From Cyanobium sp. NIES-981 (GTDB lineage Bacteria > Cyanobacteriota > Cyanobacteriia > PCC-6307 > Cyanobiaceae), in contig CAMDLO010000008.1 of assembly GCA_945901765.1 (NCBI GenBank), positions 1 through 55,170 on the forward strand: a stretch of DNA of 55,170 bases. Direction: 5' to 3'. Position 1 is the stretch's first letter. Every line of letters begins with the position of its first letter. A program made the position numbers and the translations under genes. The notes beneath the pieces were generated by a model, which saw nothing but the letters and a program-made list of their open reading frames with translations, was not told the origin of the DNA and did no database searches. This document shows, in pieces, positions 47,442 to 55,031 of the stretch.

Positions 47442-48029
47442 TCAGTTCACCAGCTTGGGAGCGATCTCGGCGATGTAACGGGCTTCGCAGCCCTTGATCA
47501 CCTGCACGGCCTCGGCAGCGTCAAAAAAGCCGTTCACCCGACAGGTGCCGGGCTTCTTGAGATCCTTGTAGTGCTCCCAGTAGTACTGGGTTTCCTTCAA
47601 CCAATGCTCACCAAGATCGGTGTAGCTGCTGATGTGATCCATCCGTTTGTCATCGGCAATCACGGCGATCACTTTGTCGTCAACTTCACCGCCATCATCA
47701 AATTTCATGATGCCGATGATGCGAGCTTCCACCAGGGAGCCAGGCACCAGGGGCTCGGTGACGCCGACGATCTCAATATCGAGGGGGTCGCCGTCTTCAT
47801 CCCAGGTGCGAGGGATGCAGCCATAGGCGAAGGGATAAGCCAGAGAGGAATAGCCGACGCGATCCAGCTTGAGATGACCGGTTTCGGTGATCAGCTCATA
47901 CTTGTTGATCGTCATCGAGTTCAGCTCGACGATCGCGTTCAACCGCAGCTCTGATTCATCGGCGAAAGCGGGCAGCACGTGCAGCAGGTTGAGCATCGTG
48001 CGACTCGGAGCGTGGTCGATGTTCGCCAT
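47442..48029 (-). CDS. ppa: Family I inorganic pyrophosphatase, intact metal signature
   Basis: The 195-residue product has the family I signature DEDGDPLDIEIVG with all three Asp, plus GYSSLAYPFAYGCIPRTW, DDGGEVDDKVIAVIADDKRM and HYKDLKKPGTCRVNGFF, so most catalytic residues seem present. The N-terminal region VELNSMTINKYELI departs from the usual EIPxxSxxKYE. About 35 residues precede it (DHAPSRTMLNLLHVLPAF). Because the other paralogue (27226-27759) lacks one Asp, this copy may supply most hydrolysis of PPi, which is inference. The start is ATG 48029. Confidence 0.92.
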   Translation of the reverse strand: MANIDHAPSRTMLNLLHVLPAFADESELRLNAIVELNSMTINKYELITETGHLKLDRVGYSSLAYPFAYGCIPRTWDEDGDPLDIEIVGVTEPLVPGSLVEARIIGIMKFDDGGEVDDKVIAVIADDKRMDHISSYTDLGEHWLKETQYYWEHYKDLKKPGTCRVNGFFDAAEAVQVIKGCEARYIAEIAPKLVN

Positions 48030-48130
48030 AGGAAAGGATTGCGGCGCCGCGCATCCTATGCAGAGGCCTCCACGCTTGCCTGCCACCCCCGTCACCGGCA
48101 GGTCAAGCCAGCCTCCATGGCGATGGCGGG

Positions 48131-49660
48131 TCAACTGACGCCGGAAAGCGCGGCCACCTTGGCGCGGAGATAGGTGAGGAAGGGCCCGGCGCTGAGCGGG
48201 CGCCCCGACACCCTCTCAACCAGTTCTTCGCCGTTGACCGAGCGGCCCAGGGGCCACACGCTGCGGGCGAGCCAGCTCTGGAGCTGGCGTTCCTCTCCGG
48301 CCCTGATCAGGCTCTGGATCGAATCGTGGTCCTGCTCGAACGTCTCGGAAATCTGGGCGCTGATCAGATGACCGAGTGCATAGGACGGGAAGTAACCGAA
48401 CAGGCCTTCTGCCCAATGAATATCTTGAAGGCACCCTTCGGCGTCAGTCTGGGGCTGGATTCCCAGCAGGTCCTGCATCCGTTGGTTCCACTGCTGCGGT
48501 AACTCCTCCACCGGCATCTCCTGCTCGAGCAGGGCCAGCTCCAGCTCGTAGCGCAGCACGATGTGCAGGCCGTAGCTGAGTTCATCGGCCTCAACGCGGA
48601 TCAGACCGGGCCTGAGCGGGTTGAGGACCCGCCAGAAGCCGAAGGCGCCATTCCATGGATCGCTGCCGAGTCCGGCGCAGAAGCGCGGGTGCCAGCGCTC
48701 GGCGAAGGCACGGCTGCGGGCCACGCGGCACTCCCAAAACAGACTCTGGCTTTCGTGGACCCCCATCGACGTGGCTTCTCCGAGGGGCCAGGGGAAGTAG
48801 TGGTCGCCGCTGCGGGGCAGTCCCTGCTCATAGAGCGAGTGGCCCCATTCATGGGCCGTGGCCAGAAACGCCGAGAGGGGCTGGCCCGGCACCACCCGAG
48901 TGGTGATGCGGAAGTCCTGGGGACCAACAGTGCAGGAAAAGGGGTGTGCTGAGCGGGAGCGTTGGCAGCGCGCGGGGTCGTAGCCCCAGCTGTCGAGCAG
49001 CTCGCTGCAGAGCTGCTCCTGCAAGGCCTCAGGCAGATCGCTGGCTGGGAGCTGGGCACTGCCGCTGGACCTCACCTGGTCCAGCAGCGCCGGCAGCTCC
49101 TCCTTCAGAGGCGCAAACAACTCGGCCAGCCGCGCCTTGCTGATGTCGGGCTCAAACGGCTGGGCCAGGATTTCCCAGGGGCTGCGGGCGACCGGTTCGG
49201 CGGCGGCGAGCTGGCTGGCCTGCTGCCGACGCAGGCCGATCAGCTCCCGGAGGGCCGGGGCAAAAGCCGCGACATCGTTGCGAGCGCGGGCCTCCTGCCA
49301 GATGGCGTTGCCGCGCGACTGGGCCTTGGCCAGGGCAGCCACCAGATCTGGATCCAGGCAGCGCTGCCGGTCCAGCTCCAGCCGCAGCAGCTGCAGGTTG
49401 CGGTGACGTTCAGGCGATGCGTCGGCAGCCAGCTCCGCCTCAGCTGCCGCCAGCAGCTCCGCGTAGGCGTCGCTGCTCTGACGTTCATGCAGCTGACCCG
49501 CCAGCAACGCCAGCTGCTCGCCGCGCCAGGACGCACCGGCAGCCGGCATCACGGTGTTCTGGTCGTAGTAGAGGGCACTGCTGATCGAGCCCAGCAGCCG
49601 GGTGTGGTGCAGGTGCTGCTGGAGCTGGGTGAAAGCTGAAAGCGCTGCGGGCATGGGCAT
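48131..49660 (-). CDS. M32-family metallocarboxypeptidase (Taq type)
   Basis: The 509-residue product is a cytosolic zinc carboxypeptidase that trims C-terminal residues. Seen are the family start LLGSISSALYYDQNTVMPAA, the zinc motif ATAHEWGHSLYEQ (HExxH, about residue 269), the third ligand region GEATSMGVHESQSLFWE, and DELSYGLHIVLRYELE near the C-terminus. The start is ATG 49660 (49654 possible). The 5' end overlaps the open frame of the upstream ZIP gene by 176 nt. Confidence 0.93.
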   Translation of the reverse strand: MPMPAALSAFTQLQQHLHHTRLLGSISSALYYDQNTVMPAAGASWRGEQLALLAGQLHERQSSDAYAELLAAAEAELAADASPERHRNLQLLRLELDRQRCLDPDLVAALAKAQSRGNAIWQEARARNDVAAFAPALRELIGLRRQQASQLAAAEPVARSPWEILAQPFEPDISKARLAELFAPLKEELPALLDQVRSSGSAQLPASDLPEALQEQLCSELLDSWGYDPARCQRSRSAHPFSCTVGPQDFRITTRVVPGQPLSAFLATAHEWGHSLYEQGLPRSGDHYFPWPLGEATSMGVHESQSLFWECRVARSRAFAERWHPRFCAGLGSDPWNGAFGFWRVLNPLRPGLIRVEADELSYGLHIVLRYELELALLEQEMPVEELPQQWNQRMQDLLGIQPQTDAEGCLQDIHWAEGLFGYFPSYALGHLISAQISETFEQDHDSIQSLIRAGEERQLQSWLARSVWPLGRSVNGEELVERVSGRPLSAGPFLTYLRAKVAALSGVS

Positions 49661-50405
49661 CGATCGGGCCGCTGGCGCCAGCTTGGGCCAGCAGCAGCAT
49701 CAGCAGCAGACCGGCCGCGAACCAGGCAAAGGTCAGACCGGCTTCCCTCAGGCTGCTTCGGCCCTTGATCTCCGGCACCAGATCGGAGGCGGCGATGAAC
49801 AGAAAATTGCCCGCACCGAACAGGACCAGACCGGCCAAGGGGAGATCGCGGGCCAGCAGCCAGGCCAGCACCCCGCCAATAGGGAAGGGGAGGGCAGAAA
49901 TCAGATTCCAGGCCAGGGCCCGACGGGCTGACCAGCCCGCACGCACCAGCACGGCGAACTCACCCAGTTCCTGGGGCAGCTCATGGGCCGCAGCCGCACA
50001 CCACGCCAGCACCCCTGCCGGTGGATTGATCAGAAAGGTGCAGGCGATGCTCAGCCCGCCGATGAGGTTGTGCAATCCATCGCCGATCAGCAGCAACATG
50101 GCCACCGGCTGCCCCTGCCCCTCAGCAGGGCGGTGGCAGTGGTGCCAGCTGAGGAACTGCTCGAGCGCCAGAAACAGGCTGAACCCCGCAACGATCCAGC
50201 GGCAGGCCGGCAGGGGCGGCAGCAGGGCGAGGCCCTCGGGGATCATGTGAAAGAAAGCGCCACCGAGCAGGGTGCCGGCAGCCAGCGATACCAGCGGCAA
50301 CAGCAGACGCTGCAGCCGTGGCGCGCTCAGTCCGGTGGTGAACACCCCAACCAGGGCGATCGGACACATCAGCAGACCGCCCAGCAGGATCCAGACCAGG
50401 GCCAT
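49485..50405 (-). CDS. ZIP-family metal transporter with a run-on C-terminus
   Basis: About 306 residues from ATG 50405. Seven to eight membrane helices are visible, with the ZIP metal motifs LLIGDGLHNLIGGLSIA in helix IV and AAAHELPQELGEF in helix V, so Zn2+ or Fe2+ transport is likely. The final helix ends near LTFAWFAAGLLLMLLLAQAG. The last 60 or so residues are Pro/His/Arg-rich and read through the first 176 nt of the M32 gene in another frame; they do not resemble the family, so the original stop may be lost by frameshift or mutation. It is divergent from the Cu-ATPase gene. Confidence 0.83.
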   Translation of the reverse strand: MALVWILLGGLLMCPIALVGVFTTGLSAPRLQRLLLPLVSLAAGTLLGGAFFHMIPEGLALLPPLPACRWIVAGFSLFLALEQFLSWHHCHRPAEGQGQPVAMLLLIGDGLHNLIGGLSIACTFLINPPAGVLAWCAAAAHELPQELGEFAVLVRAGWSARRALAWNLISALPFPIGGVLAWLLARDLPLAGLVLFGAGNFLFIAASDLVPEIKGRSSLREAGLTFAWFAAGLLLMLLLAQAGASGPIDAHARSAFSFHPAPAAPAPHPAAGLDQQCPLLRPEHRDAGCRCVLARRAAGVAGGSAA

Positions 50406-50436
50406 CAGATCCCGTTGTCCAGCAGCCTGGGGCACC

Positions 50437-50490
50437 ATGGTGGCTGCCACCATCGCGTCGGCCGGATTGACCCGATCAGCATGATCAGGG
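50437..50490. promoter_or_regulatory. Palindromes between the ZIP and Cu-ATPase genes
   Basis: Two dyads lie in the divergent region: ATGGTGG-ctg-CCACCAT at 50437-50453 and GATCA-gca-TGATC near 50474-50486. Either could be an operator for a metal-responsive regulator or part of transcript structure. They do not match a Zur or CopR box that I know. Confidence 0.25.
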
Positions 50491-50624
50491 TCCTGGCGGC
50501 TGCTGGCCGCTGCGGCAGTTCAACAGCGCCGAAGCTGGACGACGCGGGATACCAGAGCGGATGGGCAGCCGCCATGATTCGAGGCACATGCCCTGCTGTT
50601 GCAGGGCGGTCCCTGAGGTTGTCG

Positions 50625-53081
50625 ATGCGACCGTCCACCACCCCTGTGCAGGCGTCCGCCGAGGCGGGGCCGCAACCGGTGGTGCCGCTGCTGCTCGACA
50701 TCGAGGGCATGAAGTGCGGCGGCTGCGTGCGGGCGGTGGAGCAGAGGCTGCTGGCCCAGCCCGGCGTGCGCCAGGCCAGCGTGAACCTGATCACCCGCAC
50801 CGCCTGGGTGGGGCTCGACCCCGGCTCTGCTGACGACGCGACCGCCGATCAGCCCGGCGGCGACGGCACCGATCCGGCAACCCCGCTGATCGCGGCTCTC
50901 GCGGGGATGGGCTACGCGGCCCACCGCCGCGATGCCGGCGGCGACGGCGCTGGGAGAAACCTGCCGGAACGGCGGCAGCAGCTCAGCTGGTGGCAGCAGT
51001 GGCGGCAGCTGGTGGTGGCCCTGGTGCTGCTGCTGTTCTCCGCAGCCGGGCATCTGGTCGACAGCCGTCCGCTGCCCTGGCCCCTGGCGCTGCTGGGTGA
51101 GATCCGTCTGCACGCGTTGGTCGCCACCCTGGCCCTGGCCCTGCCCGGTCGGCCAATCCTGGTGGCTGGTCTGCGCTCAGCGCTGGCAGGGGCCCCAGGC
51201 ATGGACACGCTGGTGGGACTGGGCATGGCCAGCGCCTACCTGGCCAGCCTGATGGCTCTGGTGCGGCCGGCGATGGGCTGGCAGTGCTTCTTCAATGAGC
51301 CGGTGATGCTGCTGGGCTTCGTGCTGCTGGGCCGTTTCCTCGAGGAAGGGGCCCGCCACCGCACCGGTCAGGCCCTCGAAGAGCTGGCCCAGCTCCAGCC
51401 CGACCAGGCGCTGCTGCTGCACGGTGAAGGAACCGAAGCGACGCTTCGGCCGGTGCGGGTGGGGGCGCTGCGGCCCGGCGACCGGGTGAGACTCCTGCCC
51501 GGCGACCGGGTGCCTGTGGATGGTCTGGTGCTGAGCGGGCTCTCCACGCTGGATGTCTCCAGCCTCACCGGCGAGCCCCTGCCGCTGCAGGCCTCTGCGG
51601 GCATGGAGCTGGCAGCAGGCAGCCTCAACCTGGAGGCTCCCCTGGATCTGGAGGTGCTCAGGCCGGGCAACAGCAGCGCCGTAGCCCGGATCATTGCTCT
51701 GGTGGAGCAGGCCCAGGCGCGCAAAGCGCCGATCCAACGGCTCACAGACCAGGTGGCCGGGCGGTTCAGCCTCGCTGTGATCGCGCTGGCCGTGGCCACC
51801 CTCCTGTTCTGGTGGCTCTGGGGAGCCCAGCACTGGCCCCAGGTGCTGGCGTCGGCGCCGGCCAGTTCGGCCCATGGCTTGCATCACAGCGGCCATCTGA
51901 GCCTGGGGATGGCGGCCGAAACCCCATTTCTGCTCGGTCTGCAGCTCGGCATCGCCGTGCTGGTGGTGGCCTGCCCCTGCGCCCTCGGGCTGGCCACACC
52001 CACCGCAATCACCGTCGGAACGGGGCGGGCAGCCCGCAGCGGGGTGTTGTTCCGAGGCGGTGATGTGATCGAAGCGGCGGCGCGGGTGGCGGTGGTGCTG
52101 TTCGACAAGACGGGGACTCTCACCCTGGGCAGGCCGACGGTGACGGCCATCAGCACCGCCGCAAATGACATCACACCGGCACGGTTGCTTCAGCTGGCGG
52201 CCAGCCTGGAAGGCCAGACCCGTCACCCTCTCGCCCACGCCCTGCTGCAGCGGGCCCAGGAGCTGGGGCTGCCCCTGCTGCCGGTGGATGCGGTGCAGAC
52301 CCGGCCCGGTGAAGGGCTGAGCGGCCTGGTGGTGGGGCACGGCCATTGCCGGGTGGGGCGACCGGACTGGCTGGAGGGTCATTGCGGCGTGGCCATCCCG
52401 TCCGAACAGAGCACCTGGCTTGAATCCAGGGAGACCGCTGGCGCCACGGTGGTGGGGGTGGCCCAGGAGCAGCGGCTGCTGGGCCTGCTGGCGATCGAGG
52501 ATCGGCTGCGGCCAGACGCTCGGCCGAGCCTGGAGGCACTGCGGGCCATGCAGCTGGACGTGGGGGTGCTGAGTGGTGATCGGGAGGGGCCTGTGCGACA
52601 GCTGGGCGCCGCCCTGGGACTCGAACCGCGGCAACTGGCCTGGGCGCTGCTGCCAGGCCAGAAACTGCAGCGGATCGAACAGGCCCGCCGCAGCGGTGCG
52701 GTGGCCATGGTGGGCGATGGCATCAACGATGCTCCGGCCTTGGCTGCCGCCGATCTGGGGATCGCCATCGGCACGGGCACCCAGATCGCCATGGACACTG
52801 CCGATCTGGTGGTGATGGGAGACCGGTTGGAGGCCATCCCAGGGGCCCTGCGGCTGGCGCGGCAGACGATGGCCAAGGTGCGTCAGAACCTGGTCTGGGC
52901 ATTCGGCTACAACCTGGTGGTGCTGCCGATCGCAGCTGGAGTGCTGCTGCCCGGGTTCGGGGTGGTGCTCTCGCCGCCGCTGGCAGCGCTGTTGATGGCT
53001 CTGAGCTCGATCACAGTGGTGCTGAACGCCCTGCTGCTCGAGCGTGGCAGCGGCACGGTGACCAGGCGGGTGGGGCCCTGA
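50625..53081 (+). CDS. Copper-translocating P1B-type ATPase
   Basis: The 818-residue product exports or relocates Cu+. An N-terminal heavy-metal domain has LLLDIEGMKCGGCVRAVEQR (residues about 22-41). Membrane helices follow, with the actuator motif SSLTGEPLPLQ, the ion-binding CPCALGLATPTAI in helix 6 (about 449), the phosphorylated Asp in LFDKTGTLTLG (about 494), a nucleotide domain with the HP motif TRHPLAHALL, and GDGINDAPALAAADLGIAIG (about 697). ATG 50625 is preferred because the HMA domain starts 20 residues later; ATG 50574 is an alternative. Thylakoid versus plasma membrane placement (PacS or CtaA type) cannot be told. Confidence 0.93.
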   Translation: MRPSTTPVQASAEAGPQPVVPLLLDIEGMKCGGCVRAVEQRLLAQPGVRQASVNLITRTAWVGLDPGSADDATADQPGGDGTDPATPLIAALAGMGYAAHRRDAGGDGAGRNLPERRQQLSWWQQWRQLVVALVLLLFSAAGHLVDSRPLPWPLALLGEIRLHALVATLALALPGRPILVAGLRSALAGAPGMDTLVGLGMASAYLASLMALVRPAMGWQCFFNEPVMLLGFVLLGRFLEEGARHRTGQALEELAQLQPDQALLLHGEGTEATLRPVRVGALRPGDRVRLLPGDRVPVDGLVLSGLSTLDVSSLTGEPLPLQASAGMELAAGSLNLEAPLDLEVLRPGNSSAVARIIALVEQAQARKAPIQRLTDQVAGRFSLAVIALAVATLLFWWLWGAQHWPQVLASAPASSAHGLHHSGHLSLGMAAETPFLLGLQLGIAVLVVACPCALGLATPTAITVGTGRAARSGVLFRGGDVIEAAARVAVVLFDKTGTLTLGRPTVTAISTAANDITPARLLQLAASLEGQTRHPLAHALLQRAQELGLPLLPVDAVQTRPGEGLSGLVVGHGHCRVGRPDWLEGHCGVAIPSEQSTWLESRETAGATVVGVAQEQRLLGLLAIEDRLRPDARPSLEALRAMQLDVGVLSGDREGPVRQLGAALGLEPRQLAWALLPGQKLQRIEQARRSGAVAMVGDGINDAPALAAADLGIAIGTGTQIAMDTADLVVMGDRLEAIPGALRLARQTMAKVRQNLVWAFGYNLVVLPIAAGVLLPGFGVVLSPPLAALLMALSSITVVLNALLLERGSGTVTRRVGP

Positions 53082-53101
53082 ACCCCGCAGCCAGCGGGTT
53101 T
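53082..53101 (+). terminator. Weak hairpin after the Cu-ATPase gene
   Basis: CCCGC and GCGGG (53084-53098) form a short stem around agcca, followed by TTT. It starts right after the stop codon. The stem is short, so termination is uncertain. Confidence 0.3.
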
Positions 53102-53109
53102 GGAACGGC

Positions 53110-54081
53110 TCAGGCTTCGAGGTACGCGGCGAAGGGAGTTGAGAGCGCCAGCAGGGCGGCATGGGCCCGTCGCTCCAGACCGCGGGCCTGATCGCGACTG
53201 AGCCCCATCGTCCGGGCCGCGGCACAAAGGCTGAGGGGCAACGCCCCGGCGATGCCGTAGCGCAGGCGCAGGAGGGTGGCCTGCTGCTCGGGCAGCTGGT
53301 CCAGCAGCCGACGGATCTGCTGGCGCATGCTCGTAACGGTGACCAGGTCTTGGGGGGGCAGGCCCGGGCAGGGCAGGGTGTCGACCAGGCGCAGATCGGA
53401 GCTCTGTCCGGGGCTGCCATCCAGGCTGAGCGGCTCGCGCGCGCGGAACAGCACCTCCCGGATATCGAGAGGTTTCAGACCGGTGGCCTCCGCCAGCTCC
53501 CCCAGGGATGGATCGCGCCCGAGCTGCTGACCGAGGCGCTGCTGGACCTGCCGCAGCCGATGCAACTGATCGACCATGGTGGAGGGCAACCGGATCGTGC
53601 GGCCTTTGAGGGCCAGGGCACTGGACAGGCCATCGCGGATCCACCAGGTGGCATAGGTGGAGAAGCGGTAACCCCGGGCCGGATCAAAGCGCTCAACCGC
53701 CTTGATCAGGCCGATGGTGCCCTCCTGGATCAGATCCTCCAGGTCCGCGGGCCGAGGGCAGTACCGCCGCGCCATGCTCACCACGAGCCGGAGGTTGGCC
53801 AGCACCATCCGGGTGCGGGCTTTCTGAGCCTGCCGCAGGCAGCTGCGCAGCCCCGTGGCCGACATGCCGGCTTCCGCAGCCCAGGCCGCCATGGTGGGCG
53901 GTCGGCCGCCGGAGCGCAGCTTCAGTTCATCGCAGACCTCCTGAATGCGCTGCCCTTTCTGCACCAGCCTGGCCAGATTGATCTCCTCGTCCGGTGTCAG
54001 CAGCGGCGTGCGCCCGATAGCGCGCATGTGCTGAGTCAGTGCGTCGCAGCCGCCTGTCGGGCGCTTCTGTGGCGCAGGCAT
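53110..54081 (-). CDS. Alternative sigma-70 factor (group 2/3, cyanobacterial)
   Basis: About 323 residues from ATG 54081. Region 1.2 reads DALTQHMRAIGRTPLLTPDE, region 2 has LANLRLVVSMARRYCPRPAD and [20 protein letters not shown], region 3 has LHRLRQVQQRLGQQLGRDPS. Region 4 is degenerate: LRLRYGIAGALPLSLCAAAR and MGLSRDQARGLERRAHAALL replace the usual SRERVRQIE helix. This divergence from SigA suggests specialised promoters, perhaps stress or stationary phase. It converges with the Cu-ATPase gene. Confidence 0.88.
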   Translation of the reverse strand: MPAPQKRPTGGCDALTQHMRAIGRTPLLTPDEEINLARLVQKGQRIQEVCDELKLRSGGRPPTMAAWAAEAGMSATGLRSCLRQAQKARTRMVLANLRLVVSMARRYCPRPADLEDLIQEGTIGLIKAVERFDPARGYRFSTYATWWIRDGLSSALALKGRTIRLPSTMVDQLHRLRQVQQRLGQQLGRDPSLGELAEATGLKPLDIREVLFRAREPLSLDGSPGQSSDLRLVDTLPCPGLPPQDLVTVTSMRQQIRRLLDQLPEQQATLLRLRYGIAGALPLSLCAAARTMGLSRDQARGLERRAHAALLALSTPFAAYLEA

Positions 54082-54315
54082 TGAAGGGTGTCTGCTGAAG
54101 TCGGCAAACGGTACTGAGAATGGCCAGCGGTTGGCGTGATTCGCGGCAAGCCCTGCAACCAGAAGAGCCAATCATGCTGATCAGAAACCCTGATCAGTTC
54201 CAGGATGCAGAGAGATCCGTAGAACCACGCAGGAATCCAAAAGCAACAGCAACCGCAACTACAACTACAACCACAACCCCCAGGCGACACCAACACCTGA
54301 TGACCTGACCATTGT
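54082..54315. other. Intergenic region with a short CA-rich repeat
   Basis: The 234-bp gap between the sigma-factor start and the PsiE-like stop holds no supported gene. The stretch 54243-54281 is a degenerate hexamer repeat (caactacaactacaaccac). Two dyads of the form CTGATCA/TGATCAG occur near 54176-54200. The sigma-factor promoter should be here; no clear -35/-10 pair is seen. Confidence 0.4.
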
Positions 54316-54795
54316 TCAGCGGGTCGACGCATCCGCTGCATCCGCTGCATCCACTGCATCCGTCGTTGTGCTGGCGCGGGCTTTCAACACCAGCCAGTAC
54401 GCCGCGGCCAGGCCGACAACAATCACCCCGAAACCGGCCATCAACTGGGGCTTGCTCTCCGTACCGGGCGGCAGCACGATCACTTTGCGCGCCACCGCCG
54501 TAAGTGCCGTGAGCAACACCAGCTCAATCTGCACCACCTGATCGCGCAGATAGGCCGTCACGTTCTGCAGCACCTCCAGGGCAATGAAGATCAGCAGAAG
54601 CCGATCGAGCAGCTTGATCAGGCCGCCCTGGAACCAGTCGGTCTGCCATTGCACGATCCTGCCAGCGGATTCCACGAGCAGTTCCAAGGTGGCAATGCCG
54701 ATCACCACCGCCAGCAGGAGGGCGAGCAGTTTGGCGAGCTGACGCTCGTAACCATGAATGGCGGTGAGAAAGCGTTTATCGCTGAGGAAATCCAT
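54316..54795 (-). CDS. PsiE-like membrane protein
   Basis: About 159 residues from ATG 54795 with four hydrophobic helices: LAKLLALLLAVVIGIATLEL, IKLLDRLLLIFIALEVLQNV, IELVLLTALTAVARKVIVLP and QLMAGFGVIVVGLAAAYWLV. The pattern matches the phosphate-starvation-inducible PsiE family, whose function is unknown. ATG 54840 (start MAFAHSQ) is an alternative. The C-terminal tail DAVDAADAADASTR is encoded by 9-bp tandem repeats (54326-54361). Confidence 0.78.
   Translation of the reverse strand: MDFLSDKRFLTAIHGYERQLAKLLALLLAVVIGIATLELLVESAGRIVQWQTDWFQGGLIKLLDRLLLIFIALEVLQNVTAYLRDQVVQIELVLLTALTAVARKVIVLPPGTESKPQLMAGFGVIVVGLAAAYWLVLKARASTTTDAVDAADAADASTR
54326..54361. repeat. 9-bp tandem repeat at the PsiE-like 3' end
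   Basis: Four units at 54326-54334 (gacgcatcc), 54335-54343 and 54344-54352 (gctgcatcc, identical) and 54353-54361 (actgcatcc). They encode the Asp/Ala repeat in the C-terminal tail and preserve the frame. Confidence 0.85.
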
Positions 54796-54897
54796 CTGTC
54801 TGATCAGTATTTGGGGAACTTGGGAATGGGCAAAAGCCATCAATGGCGACTCCCTTGGGGCCAGCCATCTGGGGCCAATCATCCGTGGCGAACCATG

Positions 54898-54924
54898 AAA
54901 AAGGGGCCTGATATGCCAGGCCCC
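54898..54924 (-). terminator. Intrinsic terminator of the SulP-like gene
   Basis: Read on the minus strand, GGGGCCTG (54924-54917) pairs perfectly with CAGGCCCC (54910-54903) across a 6-nt loop and is followed by TTTTT (54902-54898). This is the only textbook intrinsic terminator I see in the window and lies about 110 bp after the stop at 55032. Confidence 0.85.
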
Positions 54925-54960
54925 AGCTGGTATGACAGCGTCTGGTGGCGTACCGATCTG

Positions 54961-55020
54961 CGTAGAGCGGATCAGCGTAGAGCGATTCAGCGTAGAGCGG
55001 ATCAGCGTAGAGCCGATCAG
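54961..55020. repeat. 15-bp tandem repeat between the SulP-like gene and its terminator
   Basis: Four contiguous 15-bp units: cgtagagcggatcag at 54961-54975 and 54991-55005 (identical), and single- or double-base variants at 54976-54990 and 55006-55020. A decayed fifth copy may follow at 55021-55035, reaching the stop codon. The array lies in the 3' untranslated region of the minus-strand gene. Confidence 0.88.
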
Positions 55021-55031
55021 CCCTGAACCGA

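Noticed and set aside
46324-50405. Envelope/metal cluster (transpeptidase, M32, ZIP, Cu-ATPase) as a new defence or stress system
   Set aside because: Each gene belongs to a common housekeeping family, spacing is loose in places, and no shared motif or regulator ties them together.
54036-54359. Minus-strand frame with a Cys-rich GCSCSCGCCC stretch, like a metallothionein
   Set aside because: The cysteines come from translating the CA-rich hexamer repeat in an intergenic region; the frame also overlaps the sigma-factor and PsiE-like ends.
54961-55020. Regular repeats as a CRISPR array
   Set aside because: The 15-bp units are contiguous with no spacers, and no cas genes are present.
54649-55026. 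Plus-strand frame encoding Arg/Asp/Gln repeats across the 15-bp array
   Set aside because: It runs antisense through the PsiE-like gene and through the terminator; the repetitive tail is just the translated DNA repeat.
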